DNA of 56,644 bases from Undivivens sp041652635 (GTDB taxonomy: Bacteria; Omnitrophota; Gorgyraeia; Gygaellales; Profunditerraquicolaceae): assembly GCA_041652635.1 (NCBI GenBank), contig JBAZGW010000002.1:1-56644 (forward strand). The letters are read 5' to 3'. Under the pieces are notes generated by a model. It was given only the letters and a program-made list of their open reading frames with translations. It had not been told where the DNA came from and made no database searches. Numbering within the stretch: the first letter of the stretch is position 1; each line of letters starts with the position of its first letter. Made by a program: the position numbers and the translations under genes. Below, piece by piece: positions 43,501 through 51,079 of the stretch.

Positions 43501-44595
43501 TACCAGGAAGGCGAGCAATGCCCCTTGTTGCGCCGAACTGGTGACGTTTGATACGGCTTCATTGATGAATTGAGACTGGTCGTAGGTTACCTGAATATTG
43601 ACGCCTTTTTGCAGTTTTTCCTGCAGCAATTTGCCTATTTCTTTGCGGATCCCCTGGGCGACCCGTAAGGCGTTGCTGCCGGATTGCTTACGCACTACGA
43701 TAGAGATGCTTTCTTTACCGTTATAACGCGAGATGCTGTTTGTTTCTTTCACGCTGTCTTTTACCTTGGCAATGTCCTTAAGGTATACGAGCCTGCGCGC
43801 TTTTTTCTCGAGTTTTTCTTTTTGCTGCAGGGTCTCGGCTACTTCTTCCGGGACTTCCAGGGCCGTGGGGGTCTCGGCTATTTCCGAAACTTTCTGGTAT
43901 TCTCCCATGGTCCGGATGAGATATTCATAAAAGTTCTCTTTGAGAGTACCGGCAGGATAATTTATGTTGGCGGATTTAATACTATCTACCACGGAGACGA
44001 TGGAAATCTGGGAAACTCTTAATCTTGGCTGGTCTATTTCCACGATAATTTCCCGTTCGTCCCCGCCGGTGATCGTAGCCGAGGCGACCCCTTCGACCTT
44101 TTCAATGCTGTCTTTAATGTATTTGCGGCTCATCTCGCGCAATTCAAGGGGCGAATAGGGGCCGGTTACGGACAGGTTCATTACCGGCAGGTCAAAGGGG
44201 TTATATTTCATTACTACCGGCTCCTGCGATTCCCGCGGGATGCGTTCTTTGATCAGGTCTATTTTTTCGCGTACGTTCAAAGCGGCGAAATCCATATTTG
44301 TGCCCCAGTTGAACTCGACCATGACTAAGGATAATCCTTCGCGTGAAATGGAACTGATACGTTTGACGTTATTGACCGTACCCACGCTTTCTTCTATTAT
44401 TTTAGTTATCAGATTTTCTATTTCTTCCGGAGCGGCATTCGGGTAGGAAGTAACGACTGTTATCTGTGGATAAGCGATAGAAGGGAATAATTCCTGCGGC
44501 AGCTTGGACCAGGAAATGAAGCCCAGCAGTATTACTGCCAGAAAAGCCATCAGTGTGGTTACAGGGCGATGAACCGCCAGCCTGGAAATGGACAT
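40534..44595 (-). CDS. RND efflux permease with a C-terminal winged-helix DNA-binding domain
   Basis: Residues 1 to about 1050 form a complete RND permease (G-M-L-V-D-N-S-I-V-V-I-E in helix 4, twelve membrane helices expected). After the last helix comes a Pro/Glu/Gln-rich linker of about 240 residues (1051-1290), then 62 residues (1292-1353) that read as a DeoR-like winged helix: I-N-P-R-Q-K-I-L-L-E-K-L, then K-I-T-R-K-E-Y-A-E-I-F-D-V-S-I-P-T-A-A-R-D-L-K-E-L and a wing G-P-L-G-P-G-R-W-Y. The C terminus of RND pumps is cytosolic, so DNA contact is topologically possible. The frame is continuous and normal in composition. No Shine-Dalgarno sequence is seen, and a perfect inverted repeat lies 22 bases upstream of the start. 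Function of the fusion is unknown. Confidence 0.9.
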   Translation of the reverse strand: MSISRLAVHRPVTTLMAFLAVILLGFISWSKLPQELFPSIAYPQITVVTSYPNAAPEEIENLITKIIEESVGTVNNVKRISSISREGLSLVMVEFNWGTNMDFAALNVREKIDLIKERIPRESQEPVVMKYNPFDLPVMNLSVTGPYSPLELREMSRKYIKDSIEKVEGVASATITGGDEREIIVEIDQPRLRVSQISIVSVVDSIKSANINYPAGTLKENFYEYLIRTMGEYQKVSEIAETPTALEVPEEVAETLQQKEKLEKKARRLVYLKDIAKVKDSVKETNSISRYNGKESISIVVRKQSGSNALRVAQGIRKEIGKLLQEKLQKGVNIQVTYDQSQFINEAVSNVTSSAQQGALLAFLVLLFFLREVKSSLIITFSIPISIMFSLFLMYFFKINMNMMSLGGLALGIGMLVDNSIVVIENVFRHRQMQKTMKEACVDASEEMLAPIVGSTLTTVAVFLPFAFVVGIAGQIFKQLSLTITFSLAASILVAITLVPVLLSFIPGWKKKSAEENAPARNPPGFDKLEEIIIWGIDRKEKVVLTVAVLFIVSLGMLAIHEKQFMPKVDQRQFIIKIDMPPGTTLKATDAIVRRFETTLLKIQETKDVTVNIGSSEDKNSLEETAVQTLGSHQAQILINLKRKIKLLPFLPSNQRSTDEVIQLLKNTVEKGDLEGASIEYVAQETSLGSAVEQGAPIAIEVKGPQIYRLTDIAAGLQSELRRINGIYGIKNSMPSASPETKLHILKDKASLYGLSVRDIAVTAQVALKGYVATKFKDKINQEDIDIRIRLRPEDRSEFSNLRRILIHSPLGFDISMSDVAYLTKGTGPTEIRRIDQQRSIIISANIYKRGVGEVSKVIERIIAAKTSSIPKEYTIELAGEQQKVQESFQSLAFALILAITLVYMIMAAEFESLWQPLLIMFTVPLSLIGVAFFLFITNTPLSVVAYLGIIMLGGIAVNNGIVLIEFINEQYKQGHSAYNCVIEASKTRLRPILMTSMTTILGLLPLALGIGEGAELQAPMALTVMGGLLSATFLTLVVIPSIYLIVVERILGAPSQRPELRPAKDEPLISPELEALLKARQENKKEPLPQETPAQTPPLAAALPEEKPQTERPAGNDSKKRIPFEDIPVPTAHRLPPIAPSTAYHPDAPPEVNEKPASPAPGQPLNQPAQKLPLTGPLSTEEPKTNPVLPETKGREEIKKPVQENKESIERFERPVPAPKAAQPQAPAQQPPSSPPKETTREQIIKPAEAVEKPVSLPQAPLIEHSNGPKTEPLKDIKAEIQASPVTEYAINPRQKILLEKLKTIKKITRKEYAEIFDVSIPTAARDLKELMDKQLLKAEGPLGPGRWYELL

Positions 44596-44610
44596 AAACT
44601 AAAAATTGAT

Positions 44611-44650
44611 ATAAAAAGGATATAAGCCCGTTTGAATGGGCTTATATCCT
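44611..44650 (-). terminator. Terminator / possible operator before the RND operon
   Basis: AGGATATAAGCCC (44617-44629) and GGGCTTATATCCT (44638-44650) are exact 13-bp inverted repeats; on the minus strand a T-rich tract follows. It ends the gene at 44667. Because it lies 22 bases before the RND start codon it could equally be an attenuator, or an operator for a dimeric repressor. Confidence 0.75.
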
Positions 44651-44666
44651 CAAGGTTATACCGATA

Positions 44667-45473
44667 TTATTCTTTGGTGATGGTAATATATAAAGCTTCG
44701 CTTTTAAGCTCATCACGGGCGTAAACCGCGGTTACTTCCTGACCTGCCGCCAGCGCATTAGGAAGAAGATTGATCGGTTCAGCCATCCCTATTTTTTTGG
44801 CAATACGGGTATTTTGCGTTATAACCAAAGAGATATTTTTAAGCGCGTCGGAAGTATTCCTGTTTACTACCAGAACGGTTTTAAAAGGGGAATTAAGGTC
44901 CACTGCCCCGATTTTTCCATAGATTTCCCCGGTAGTGAAAGGGATTATCCCTGATTTTTGAGAGGCGGAAGCAACTATTATGTTATGTTCTTCGGCCGTA
45001 TCTCTGGCAGGTTCAGGCGTAGGCTTATCGGAGCGCCCCGCGGAAACGATCTCGTTCACTTCCGCGAAATAAGAGCGGATACATTTCGCCTCTATTTGCA
45101 GGGTTTTTTCATTCTTGTTGTTAAAGGTGTATGTCTGGACTTTTTCGCAGGATAAACTGTTTTTTCCGTCGGGCGTGATCTTTAAAGAGAAGAGGTTGTT
45201 GTCCCCGAGTTCTATCGCTTTTGTTTTTAGGTCTTTGAGGAGTTCACCGAATAACCTGTAACTTTTGCCCTGCAGATCGGTAAGATTGATGCGTTCTTTG
45301 TTTTTCCCCTGTTCTATGCTGACTTTTCCGGTTATTAGGACCTGTACGCCTTTAGCCGGGGGAGTAGGAGTAATGGAGGGGGTTTTTATCTTATTTTCCG
45401 CTGCCGAAAGCAGGTTTGTGCAAAGAAATAAAGAAATAATAATAAAGCAAAAGGATGAATATTTCGCCTTCAT
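44667..45473 (-). CDS. Secreted hypothetical protein
   Basis: A signal peptide (about 1-23, ending L-L-S-A-A-E) precedes a 245-residue beta-rich periplasmic region with no recognised domain and a 15-residue Glu/Pro/Arg-rich hinge near 150. The stretch after the signal resembles a domain for sensing or modifying dissolved ligands only in being soluble and periplasmic. AAAGGGG is a good ribosome binding site. It sits between two terminators, with its own putative promoter, so it is a single-gene unit upstream of the efflux genes. Confidence 0.65.
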   Translation of the reverse strand: MKAKYSSFCFIIISLFLCTNLLSAAENKIKTPSITPTPPAKGVQVLITGKVSIEQGKNKERINLTDLQGKSYRLFGELLKDLKTKAIELGDNNLFSLKITPDGKNSLSCEKVQTYTFNNKNEKTLQIEAKCIRSYFAEVNEIVSAGRSDKPTPEPARDTAEEHNIIVASASQKSGIIPFTTGEIYGKIGAVDLNSPFKTVLVVNRNTSDALKNISLVITQNTRIAKKIGMAEPINLLPNALAAGQEVTAVYARDELKSEALYITITKE

Positions 45474-45529
45474 ATTGCCCCTTTCTTTGGTCTGTGAATA
45501 ATTAACCTTTCGAGTTAACTCATTGAATT

Positions 45530-45557
45530 AGTTTAACATAAACAGGGAGTATTGCAA
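45530..45557 (-). promoter_or_regulatory. Putative promoter for the secreted protein gene
   Basis: On the minus strand TTGCAA (45557-45552), 16-base spacer, TAAACT (45535-45530). It follows the terminator of the upstream transcript and precedes the gene starting at 45473. Confidence 0.4.
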
Positions 45558-45561
45558 GAAA

Positions 45562-45591
45562 AAAGGGAGGGGTTATCGACGCCCTCCCTTT
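45562..45591 (-). terminator. Rho-independent terminator
   Basis: AAAGGGAGGG (45591-45582 on the minus strand) pairs with CCCTCCCTTT (45571-45562), followed by a T-rich stretch. It ends the unit made of 46763, 45819 and the small ORF at 45614. Confidence 0.8.
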
Positions 45592-45613
45592 CGAAATAAG
45601 ATAGAACCAGCTG

Positions 45614-45778
45614 TTACATTTCCAGAATAGCGGTTCTGGTGGTTTTAAACAGTTTTACGCGCCTTTTAAGAGTTTCCGCCCAGATATTCTCCACCTGGCT
45701 ACGGATGGTTTTTTCGCCGATCCCGCGTTTCACCGTTTTTCTGGACTCTTTCTTGACCGCTACAAACACTGGACCCAT
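45614..45778 (-). CDS. Small basic hypothetical protein
   Basis: A 54-codon ORF (MGPVFVAVKKESRKTVKRGI and on) lies 41 bases after the Thr-rich gene and just before the terminator, which argues that the segment is transcribed. It is strongly basic in the first half and helical. A ribosome binding site is not convincing (AAAAGG directly abuts the ATG). It may be real or spurious. Confidence 0.4.
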   Translation of the reverse strand: MGPVFVAVKKESRKTVKRGIGEKTIRSQVENIWAETLKRRVKLFKTTRTAILEM

Positions 45779-45818
45779 CCTTTTAGTTGTGCGACTTTAG
45801 TTGTTTGACCGTGAATGT

Positions 45819-46733
45819 CTATTCGGTATCCGAAGAATCATCTGAAGATTCTTCTCCGGAAGCCCCTTGTTCCCATGTATAAGATTCTTTCTCAAGATAC
45901 CAGCCGCTCTCCTCGTCAAAGGTGAAAGTAGCCGTATAATCCGTCATACCGAGAGTTACCGTCCCACCCGCACTGGTTATCGCCACCCTTGTACCTGTGG
46001 CCGTCTGCGAGACGCCGGTGATAACACCGTTGTCGTCGCGCGTATAGGTCTTTATCCGGGTAATGCTTTCCGAACTGCCGTCAACCCCGGTATTCTTGGA
46101 AACGGTTGTTTCTTTGCTGACCTGCCAGGTACCGGCGACCAATTCATATTCGGTAGTGCTTGTCTGGGTTATGTCGCCTTTCTTGGTGCCGTCTGATCCG
46201 TAACTTTCACCGGTTGTCTCGGATTTGGTGCGCAAAGCCTGTCCGTTACGGATGGTGTAAGAATCGGTTGTCGAGGTTTTGTATGTGCCGATCGCTTCTC
46301 CATTATCGTCTGTTCCACTGTCCCCGGTAGTGCTTGATGTCCCTGAAGCGCCTTTCAATTTACCGGTTCCGTCGGCGTATTCATACGTAATGGTGAATGT
46401 GGTCGCGGAGGATGAATCATCCGTTCCGTCGGTATTGGATGTCCCTTCGATCTTAGCGACCTTTATGCTGCCGCCGCGCCATTCGGAAGTTACGGTCTGG
46501 GTGGTTATCGTAGTGGAAGTCTCATCCTTGCTATTGGTAGTTGTTGTGGTAGTCGTAGTTGTCTCTGTGCCGTTTATCTGCACACCGTAATTATTGTAGA
46601 CGTTCTCTACTTTTATCACCATTTTCATATCCGTGCTGACGATGCTCGGAGTATCGTCGGCCGCCCGCACAAAATTCTCTCCCGCAAGAACAATAAACGC
46701 GGCTGTCAACGTTAATAAAATGCCTTTTCTCAT
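45819..46733 (-). CDS. Secreted Thr/Ser-rich protein
   Basis: A signal peptide (about 1-24, ending V-R-A-A-D-D) precedes a 280-residue region very rich in Thr, Ser, Gly and Asp, including a run of nine Thr near residue 59. Short beta-strand units end in Thr-x-Tyr/Phe (T-I-T-Y-E-Y-A-D-G, S-Y-T-I-R-N-G, T-A-T-F-T-F). Such composition suits a surface-exposed, possibly glycosylated beta structure. It follows the related secreted gene at 46763 by 29 bases, so they share a transcript. No known family recognised. Confidence 0.7.
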   Translation of the reverse strand: MRKGILLTLTAAFIVLAGENFVRAADDTPSIVSTDMKMVIKVENVYNNYGVQINGTETTTTTTTTTNSKDETSTTITTQTVTSEWRGGSIKVAKIEGTSNTDGTDDSSSATTFTITYEYADGTGKLKGASGTSSTTGDSGTDDNGEAIGTYKTSTTDSYTIRNGQALRTKSETTGESYGSDGTKKGDITQTSTTEYELVAGTWQVSKETTVSKNTGVDGSSESITRIKTYTRDDNGVITGVSQTATGTRVAITSAGGTVTLGMTDYTATFTFDEESGWYLEKESYTWEQGASGEESSDDSSDTE

Positions 46734-46762
46734 TTGTTCCTCCCTTCAAGTAAAATCATTAT

Positions 46763-48589
46763 TTATTCCGTTTCTTCCTCGGTATATTTGGTCATTACCG
46801 GCTTGCCGAGGATTACGTCATATTCTTTAGTTATGTTGTTTGTGTATTGATCATGCCAACCGGTGGAACTTGAATTCAAATATCCGGTTTTTGTGCCGCT
46901 GCCGGAGACGCCCGTAAGGTTGGCCGTGTTATTATCATATGTATAAACGGTGACTATATTGGTGTTCTCTAGGTGTTCTTTGTCGGGATCGAGATAAGGA
47001 TAATAGGTCTCGCTTGTTTCACTGCTGGAAAGTACACGCTGTAGATTGTGCACCAAACCATTATCATATGTAACGGTGGACGTGTCCGTTTTATAATTAT
47101 AACCGTCTTCGCCGTTGGTGTAACTTGTGGTTGTGGTTGTTGATTTAGCCATGGGTTTGCCGTAAAGTATTTCCATCTCTGTGGTGCTTTTGCCGCTGTA
47201 GGTATCCCCATCTTTCAGCGTTGTGACCACATCCGCGGCATCGACGCTGACTTCTTCGCTGTCCGTGTTAACGTAGAAATAAGTCCCGTCGTTTTTCTTT
47301 GTCAGGACATTCCCTTCGGAATCAGTGTATTCATACCACTGCGCGGCCTGTCCCTTGAATGTGGTATTGCTGGAGGCATCGGCTAATGTGAATGTTTCGT
47401 CATAGATATAGTCGGTTGTCGTGTCGTCGTTCTGGAAGGAGCCGTCGGCCTTGGTCACGCTTGAAGTCACATTACTTGACGCGATGCGCAGGCCCATAGG
47501 CTCGATATCTTTTCCGAAAGGATCCGGAGTGTCTTCGCGGTAAGTAAATTCGGCTATTGTGTGTGTGGTGACAATATTCCCTTCCCCGGCATCGGCTTCA
47601 GCGGACACGCTGCTGTAATCCACTTTAGTCGTATCGTCGAAAGAAAGCACCTGCCCGCGCCCGTTATATTCGATATCCTTGCGTTCAGACGTGTAGTCCA
47701 GCCCGTCTGTCCCGGTGCCTTTTTCGTAGTAATATGAGGGGCGGTCAATGCGCCCGCCGGCATATTCTATGTTTGAACGGACGAACTCGCTGGTCCCGTA
47801 AACACTATCCACCGTTTTTTGGCTGTAAGATAACTGATACTTGTTGCTGGGGTCATAACTGATCGCTTTCCATTGCGTGTCTGTCGTATTGCCTACAGAA
47901 TCCGTTTCCTTCATATTATATTCGGAGTAGCTTTTATAGGCGTTGGTTTCAGCATTGGCGTAAAATAAAGACCCCGGCAGGTAAGTGCCGGTCCAGGAAA
48001 AAGTGCTTTTATTCCCTAAATTATCGATCGCGTCTCCTTCATAGCTCGTCAATAAGCGGTCATCATTATATTGCATATCATAGGTAGAGTTAATTGTTTT
48101 ATTGCCTAATTCATCTACCTTAACGCGATTTACGCTGGTAGTAAGCAAACCATCGGTAAAATAATCGGTGCCTTTATCGGTGTAAGTGACGTAATTGAAT
48201 TCGCCGTTAGCGGCGGCGTTCTTCTCGCACTGTTGGCGGTTCTCTATGGCGGTTTGTTTTATATTAGCAGATGCCTCCTGCCGTAGATATTCCGCCATAT
48301 TAACCCCGGAACTTGAAATAGGGGCGGCAGCTGTTGTATATTTGAGCATGGTTTCTATAACCTTTTGGTTCTCAACGCGTTCCAGATTGCGGCGGTCGAT
48401 TTTCACGAACACATCGGGAGAATATCCGGAATTGATCACCTTGTTTATATAATCCCAGTAACTTTTTCCATTAAGGTATTCAGGAGAGTATTCTTCTACG
48501 GCAGCGGGGGAGTTGACTGAAGCTAAAGCCAGAATAAAAGAAGTTAGAAAGACTATTTTACTCAGGCTATAAGGCTTTTTATAGTTCAT
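46763..48589 (-). CDS. Secreted Tyr/Thr/Asp-rich repeat protein
   Basis: A 608-aa secreted protein: signal peptide (about 1-30), a short helical head with one Cys pair region (R-Q-Q-C-E-K-N), then about 450 residues of strand-turn units with recurring V-D-x-L-G-N-K-T / D-S-V-G-N-T-T, Y-x-x-x-x-Y and D-T-T motifs, in the manner of YD-type or surface repeat proteins. I start at the ATG at 48589; the in-frame TTG at 48640 lies inside the leader terminator stem and is not credible. Expression is probably controlled by that leader. Confidence 0.7.
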   Translation of the reverse strand: MNYKKPYSLSKIVFLTSFILALASVNSPAAVEEYSPEYLNGKSYWDYINKVINSGYSPDVFVKIDRRNLERVENQKVIETMLKYTTAAAPISSSGVNMAEYLRQEASANIKQTAIENRQQCEKNAAANGEFNYVTYTDKGTDYFTDGLLTTSVNRVKVDELGNKTINSTYDMQYNDDRLLTSYEGDAIDNLGNKSTFSWTGTYLPGSLFYANAETNAYKSYSEYNMKETDSVGNTTDTQWKAISYDPSNKYQLSYSQKTVDSVYGTSEFVRSNIEYAGGRIDRPSYYYEKGTGTDGLDYTSERKDIEYNGRGQVLSFDDTTKVDYSSVSAEADAGEGNIVTTHTIAEFTYREDTPDPFGKDIEPMGLRIASSNVTSSVTKADGSFQNDDTTTDYIYDETFTLADASSNTTFKGQAAQWYEYTDSEGNVLTKKNDGTYFYVNTDSEEVSVDAADVVTTLKDGDTYSGKSTTEMEILYGKPMAKSTTTTTSYTNGEDGYNYKTDTSTVTYDNGLVHNLQRVLSSSETSETYYPYLDPDKEHLENTNIVTVYTYDNNTANLTGVSGSGTKTGYLNSSSTGWHDQYTNNITKEYDVILGKPVMTKYTEEETE

Positions 48590-48606
48590 ATCTTCTGCCT
48601 TTCCCA

Positions 48607-48651
48607 AAAAAAACCGGGTTTTACCTTTTCCTTCTTTCAAGGTAACCCGGA
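48607..48651 (-). terminator. Terminator inside the 5' leader of the secreted-protein operon
   Basis: On the minus strand CCGGGTT-ACCTT (48651-48640) pairs with AAGGT-AA-AACCCGG (48628-48615) with a 2-base bulge, followed by eight Ts (48614-48607). It lies 18 bases before the gene's ATG and downstream of its promoter, so transcription must read through it for expression: an attenuator arrangement. Confidence 0.85.
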
Positions 48652-48665
48652 TAATAAAAGCAAAG

Positions 48666-48740
48666 ATAACGCATTGCCAATACGCTACCCTTTACGATCC
48701 GTGGCTACTGTCCGGTATAGAGGATATACTGGACATATCG
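48666..48740 (-). promoter_or_regulatory. Structured leader, candidate cis-regulatory RNA
   Basis: In the minus-strand transcript, a hairpin TGTCC-a-GTATA / TATAC-c-GGACA (48736-48710) is followed by a linker near 48709-48691 and a second hairpin GGTAGCGTAT / ATGCGTTATC (48690-48666) whose three G-U pairs work only on this strand. Both precede the terminator at 48607-48651. The pattern is that of a riboswitch or protein-responsive leader. I tested it by eye against cyclic-di-GMP, TPP, cobalamin, SAM and FMN consensus blocks and found no match. Confidence 0.5.
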
Positions 48741-48782
48741 AAGGATAAGCAATACTTTTTAAAAGTATTAACTAACACATAG

Positions 48783-48811
48783 AATATACACTATTTTAGT
48801 GGAAATTTCAA
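48783..48811 (-). promoter_or_regulatory. Sigma-70-type promoter, minus strand
   Basis: TTGAAA (48811-48806), 17-base spacer, TATATT (48788-48783). The predicted start near 48776 gives a leader of about 187 bases. Nothing supportable was seen between this promoter and the stop of the TolC-type gene (48812-49025). Confidence 0.65.
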
Positions 48812-49025
48812 GTTTTTTTGGTAGCTATTGTTTTGGTTTACTTAAGTTTTTATTATGTAACAACAGACTATGTAATAAGTTACAAAAGAGTTTGTAATTA
48901 TGAGTTTCTTAGTAATGCTTGGCCTAAAAATGTAAATGTGATGATGTTGGAATAAACCGTAGATCAAGAAGCGAGGGGGAGCGGGGGAAATGGATACAGA
49001 GCCATTATATATAGGTAAGGGATGA

Positions 49026-50876
49026 CTATATCCGGATGCCGTATCCGCAGGCTTTTTTCAAATTAGCCAGAGATATATGGTAATTGGCCAAGGCCTGAAA
49101 GTATTTGGTTTGCGCGTCGCATAAGTTATAAAGTGATTCCATGGAGTTTGAGAGAGCGACTTCCGCGACTTTTGAACGTATCTTTATCAGTTCGGCTTCT
49201 TTGCGCCGGAATTCCATTTCTGTCTCGGTGGCATTAAGTTGCAGAAGCGCCTTTTGGTAATTGAGGAAAGCATCCTGGACCTCAAAAGTAATTGTTTTAT
49301 TGGTCTGGTCTTTATCACTTATCGAGCGGTGTAGATCAATATCCGACTTTTTCCTGTCGTAGATCCGTTTTATGTTATCCATTACATTGAGCTCGAAATT
49401 CTCGGAAGTGGATTTTGTCGGGGAAGTCTGTCCGAACCTGGGCTGGCTATTCTCGGAAGTAATTGAACTGTTGATTGTGCTGGCGCCCCAGGGTTTGCTG
49501 ACCTTCAATCCCACATACCAGTTGTTTGCGTCACGCATAGGTTCGGTTTTATAGGCGCCTTCATAATAGCCGTAAGAACCGCTTAAATCCACAGTAAACG
49601 CGTTCTTGCCTTTTTCTATTCTCTGCCCGTATTCCTGGAATTTGATCATTAATTCGCTTAATGCCAGTTCCGGGCGGTATTGTAAGCCGGCTTTAATGCA
49701 GTCTTCCAGTTTGAGGTCTAAACGTTTCGCTTCCAGCTCATCGGTATGTATAAAAGGATTGTCTTTGGCGTTGAGCACTTGTTTAAAAGTTAATTCCGCC
49801 ATAAATAAATCCTGTTTTATCCCGTTTATTTGAAAAACGATCTGGTTATACCAGTTTTTAACGCTGGTTAACTCTAGTTTTATGATCATGCCGGCATCGA
49901 ATAACTTTTGCACCTGATCTACAATTTCATTCGCTTCCTCTTTTATGGTATCTTTTGCCGATAGATTCATTTTTGCCGCAACTAAGTTATAGAAAGCAGT
50001 TTCCGTTTTATTCATAGTGTCTATGCGGAGGCGGTCGTAGTTCTTTTTTGTGATGTCGAGGTTGGTTTTTGCCTGTAAATAAGTATTTCTAAGCCGGTCT
50101 CCATAATATATAGGCTGATCCAACTGCAGTTTGACTTCGCGTTCTTCATATTCCACCTTGTATACCTCACCGGCCGTATTATACCCCAGGACTTTAACAG
50201 CGGGGTAGATGTTCCTAACCGCTTCCATTACTTTTATTTGCGCTAATTCTATCTCTTCTCTGGCTACCTGAGAAGGCTCGTTGTTCTTCACCGCGATATT
50301 TAAGAAACGGTTGATTTCATCTTCGGTCGCCTGTGAAACCGGTTTCTGCAGGGTTTTGGGCTCGGAAGTTTTTTGAGGCAGGGGAGGGATGACAGCGGCG
50401 GCCTTTGTGACCTGAGGCGTAACCATCGTGGGTGTGTTGTTGAACGGCAAGCTTGGCGGCAGGTCAACGCCCGCAAATACATCTGTGTAATTGTCCGTAT
50501 TCTCTTGGAAAGAAGAATTCCTATAAGTTATGGGTATTGTTACTTGGAAATCCTTGGGGCTGTTGTATCCCTGGGGGATCGGCAATGGGCTGGCGTTACG
50601 AACGCTCAATATAGCCGCGGCGTCAAGCAGGGCGTGTCCGGAAGATTGCGCTATATCAATGTTCTTGATCCTGCCGTCATTCGATAGGAGCAACTTTATT
50701 TTGACAATGCCTTCAAGGTTTTGGATAGCTGCTTTGGGGGGGTAAATAAGCTGGGAGTATATCTTTTCCTGCAAGATATTCAGATAAGCCGAACTGGGTT
50801 CAAAGTTCCCATGGGCAGGGTTTATCGGAGGCATAACCAAGAACGCCAACAGAAATATTAGTGATTTCCGGCGCAT
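49026..50876 (-). CDS. TolC-type outer membrane channel with an N-terminal TonB C-terminal domain
   Basis: A signal peptide (about 1-22) is followed at residues 30-115 by a TonB_C-like domain (Y-P-P-K-A-A-I-Q-N-L-E-G-I-V-K-I-K-L-L-L, G-R-I-K-N-I-D-I, S-S-G-H-A-L-L-D-A-A). After a Pro-rich linker, residues 195-616 are an outer membrane efflux protein with long coiled-coil alpha repeats (K-N-Y-D-R-L-R, R-P-E-L-A-L-S-E-L-M) and amphipathic strands. TonB_C normally sits at the end of inner-membrane TonB; here it is periplasmic at the front of a channel. The protein would be the outlet for the RND pumps encoded downstream on the same strand. No clear ribosome binding site. Confidence 0.85.
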   Translation of the reverse strand: MRRKSLIFLLAFLVMPPINPAHGNFEPSSAYLNILQEKIYSQLIYPPKAAIQNLEGIVKIKLLLSNDGRIKNIDIAQSSGHALLDAAAILSVRNASPLPIPQGYNSPKDFQVTIPITYRNSSFQENTDNYTDVFAGVDLPPSLPFNNTPTMVTPQVTKAAAVIPPLPQKTSEPKTLQKPVSQATEDEINRFLNIAVKNNEPSQVAREEIELAQIKVMEAVRNIYPAVKVLGYNTAGEVYKVEYEEREVKLQLDQPIYYGDRLRNTYLQAKTNLDITKKNYDRLRIDTMNKTETAFYNLVAAKMNLSAKDTIKEEANEIVDQVQKLFDAGMIIKLELTSVKNWYNQIVFQINGIKQDLFMAELTFKQVLNAKDNPFIHTDELEAKRLDLKLEDCIKAGLQYRPELALSELMIKFQEYGQRIEKGKNAFTVDLSGSYGYYEGAYKTEPMRDANNWYVGLKVSKPWGASTINSSITSENSQPRFGQTSPTKSTSENFELNVMDNIKRIYDRKKSDIDLHRSISDKDQTNKTITFEVQDAFLNYQKALLQLNATETEMEFRRKEAELIKIRSKVAEVALSNSMESLYNLCDAQTKYFQALANYHISLANLKKACGYGIRI

Positions 50877-51043
50877 AGAGTATTTAACTATGATACGGTT
50901 GCAATAGTAGTCTTAAGCATATCATATGATTGAATAGAAGTATATTATAGTGCGGGAATATTGTCAAGACTTTTCTTGTATGTTTAGGTGATACGGTTAG
51001 TCCTGTTGAGAGAATAACGCTTATTTCAGGCATTTGGCGTATC

Positions 51044-51072
51044 TTGACAGTGGGGTGTTTCTATGTTATATT
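51044..51072 (+). promoter_or_regulatory. Sigma-70-type promoter, leaderless
   Basis: TTGACA (51044-51049), 17-base spacer, TATATT (51067-51072); the ATG at 51080 lies 7 bases after the -10 box, so the transcript probably starts at or next to the start codon. Confidence 0.7.
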
Positions 51073-51079
51073 TTTGTTT

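Noticed and set aside
48590..48640. TTG start extending the secreted protein upstream
   Set aside because: These codons lie in the stem and T-tract of the leader terminator; the ATG at 48589 begins a good signal peptide.
48666..48740. Known riboswitch class for the leader
   Set aside because: Blocks expected for cyclic-di-GMP-I, TPP, cobalamin, SAM, FMN and lysine riboswitches are not present; left as unknown structure.
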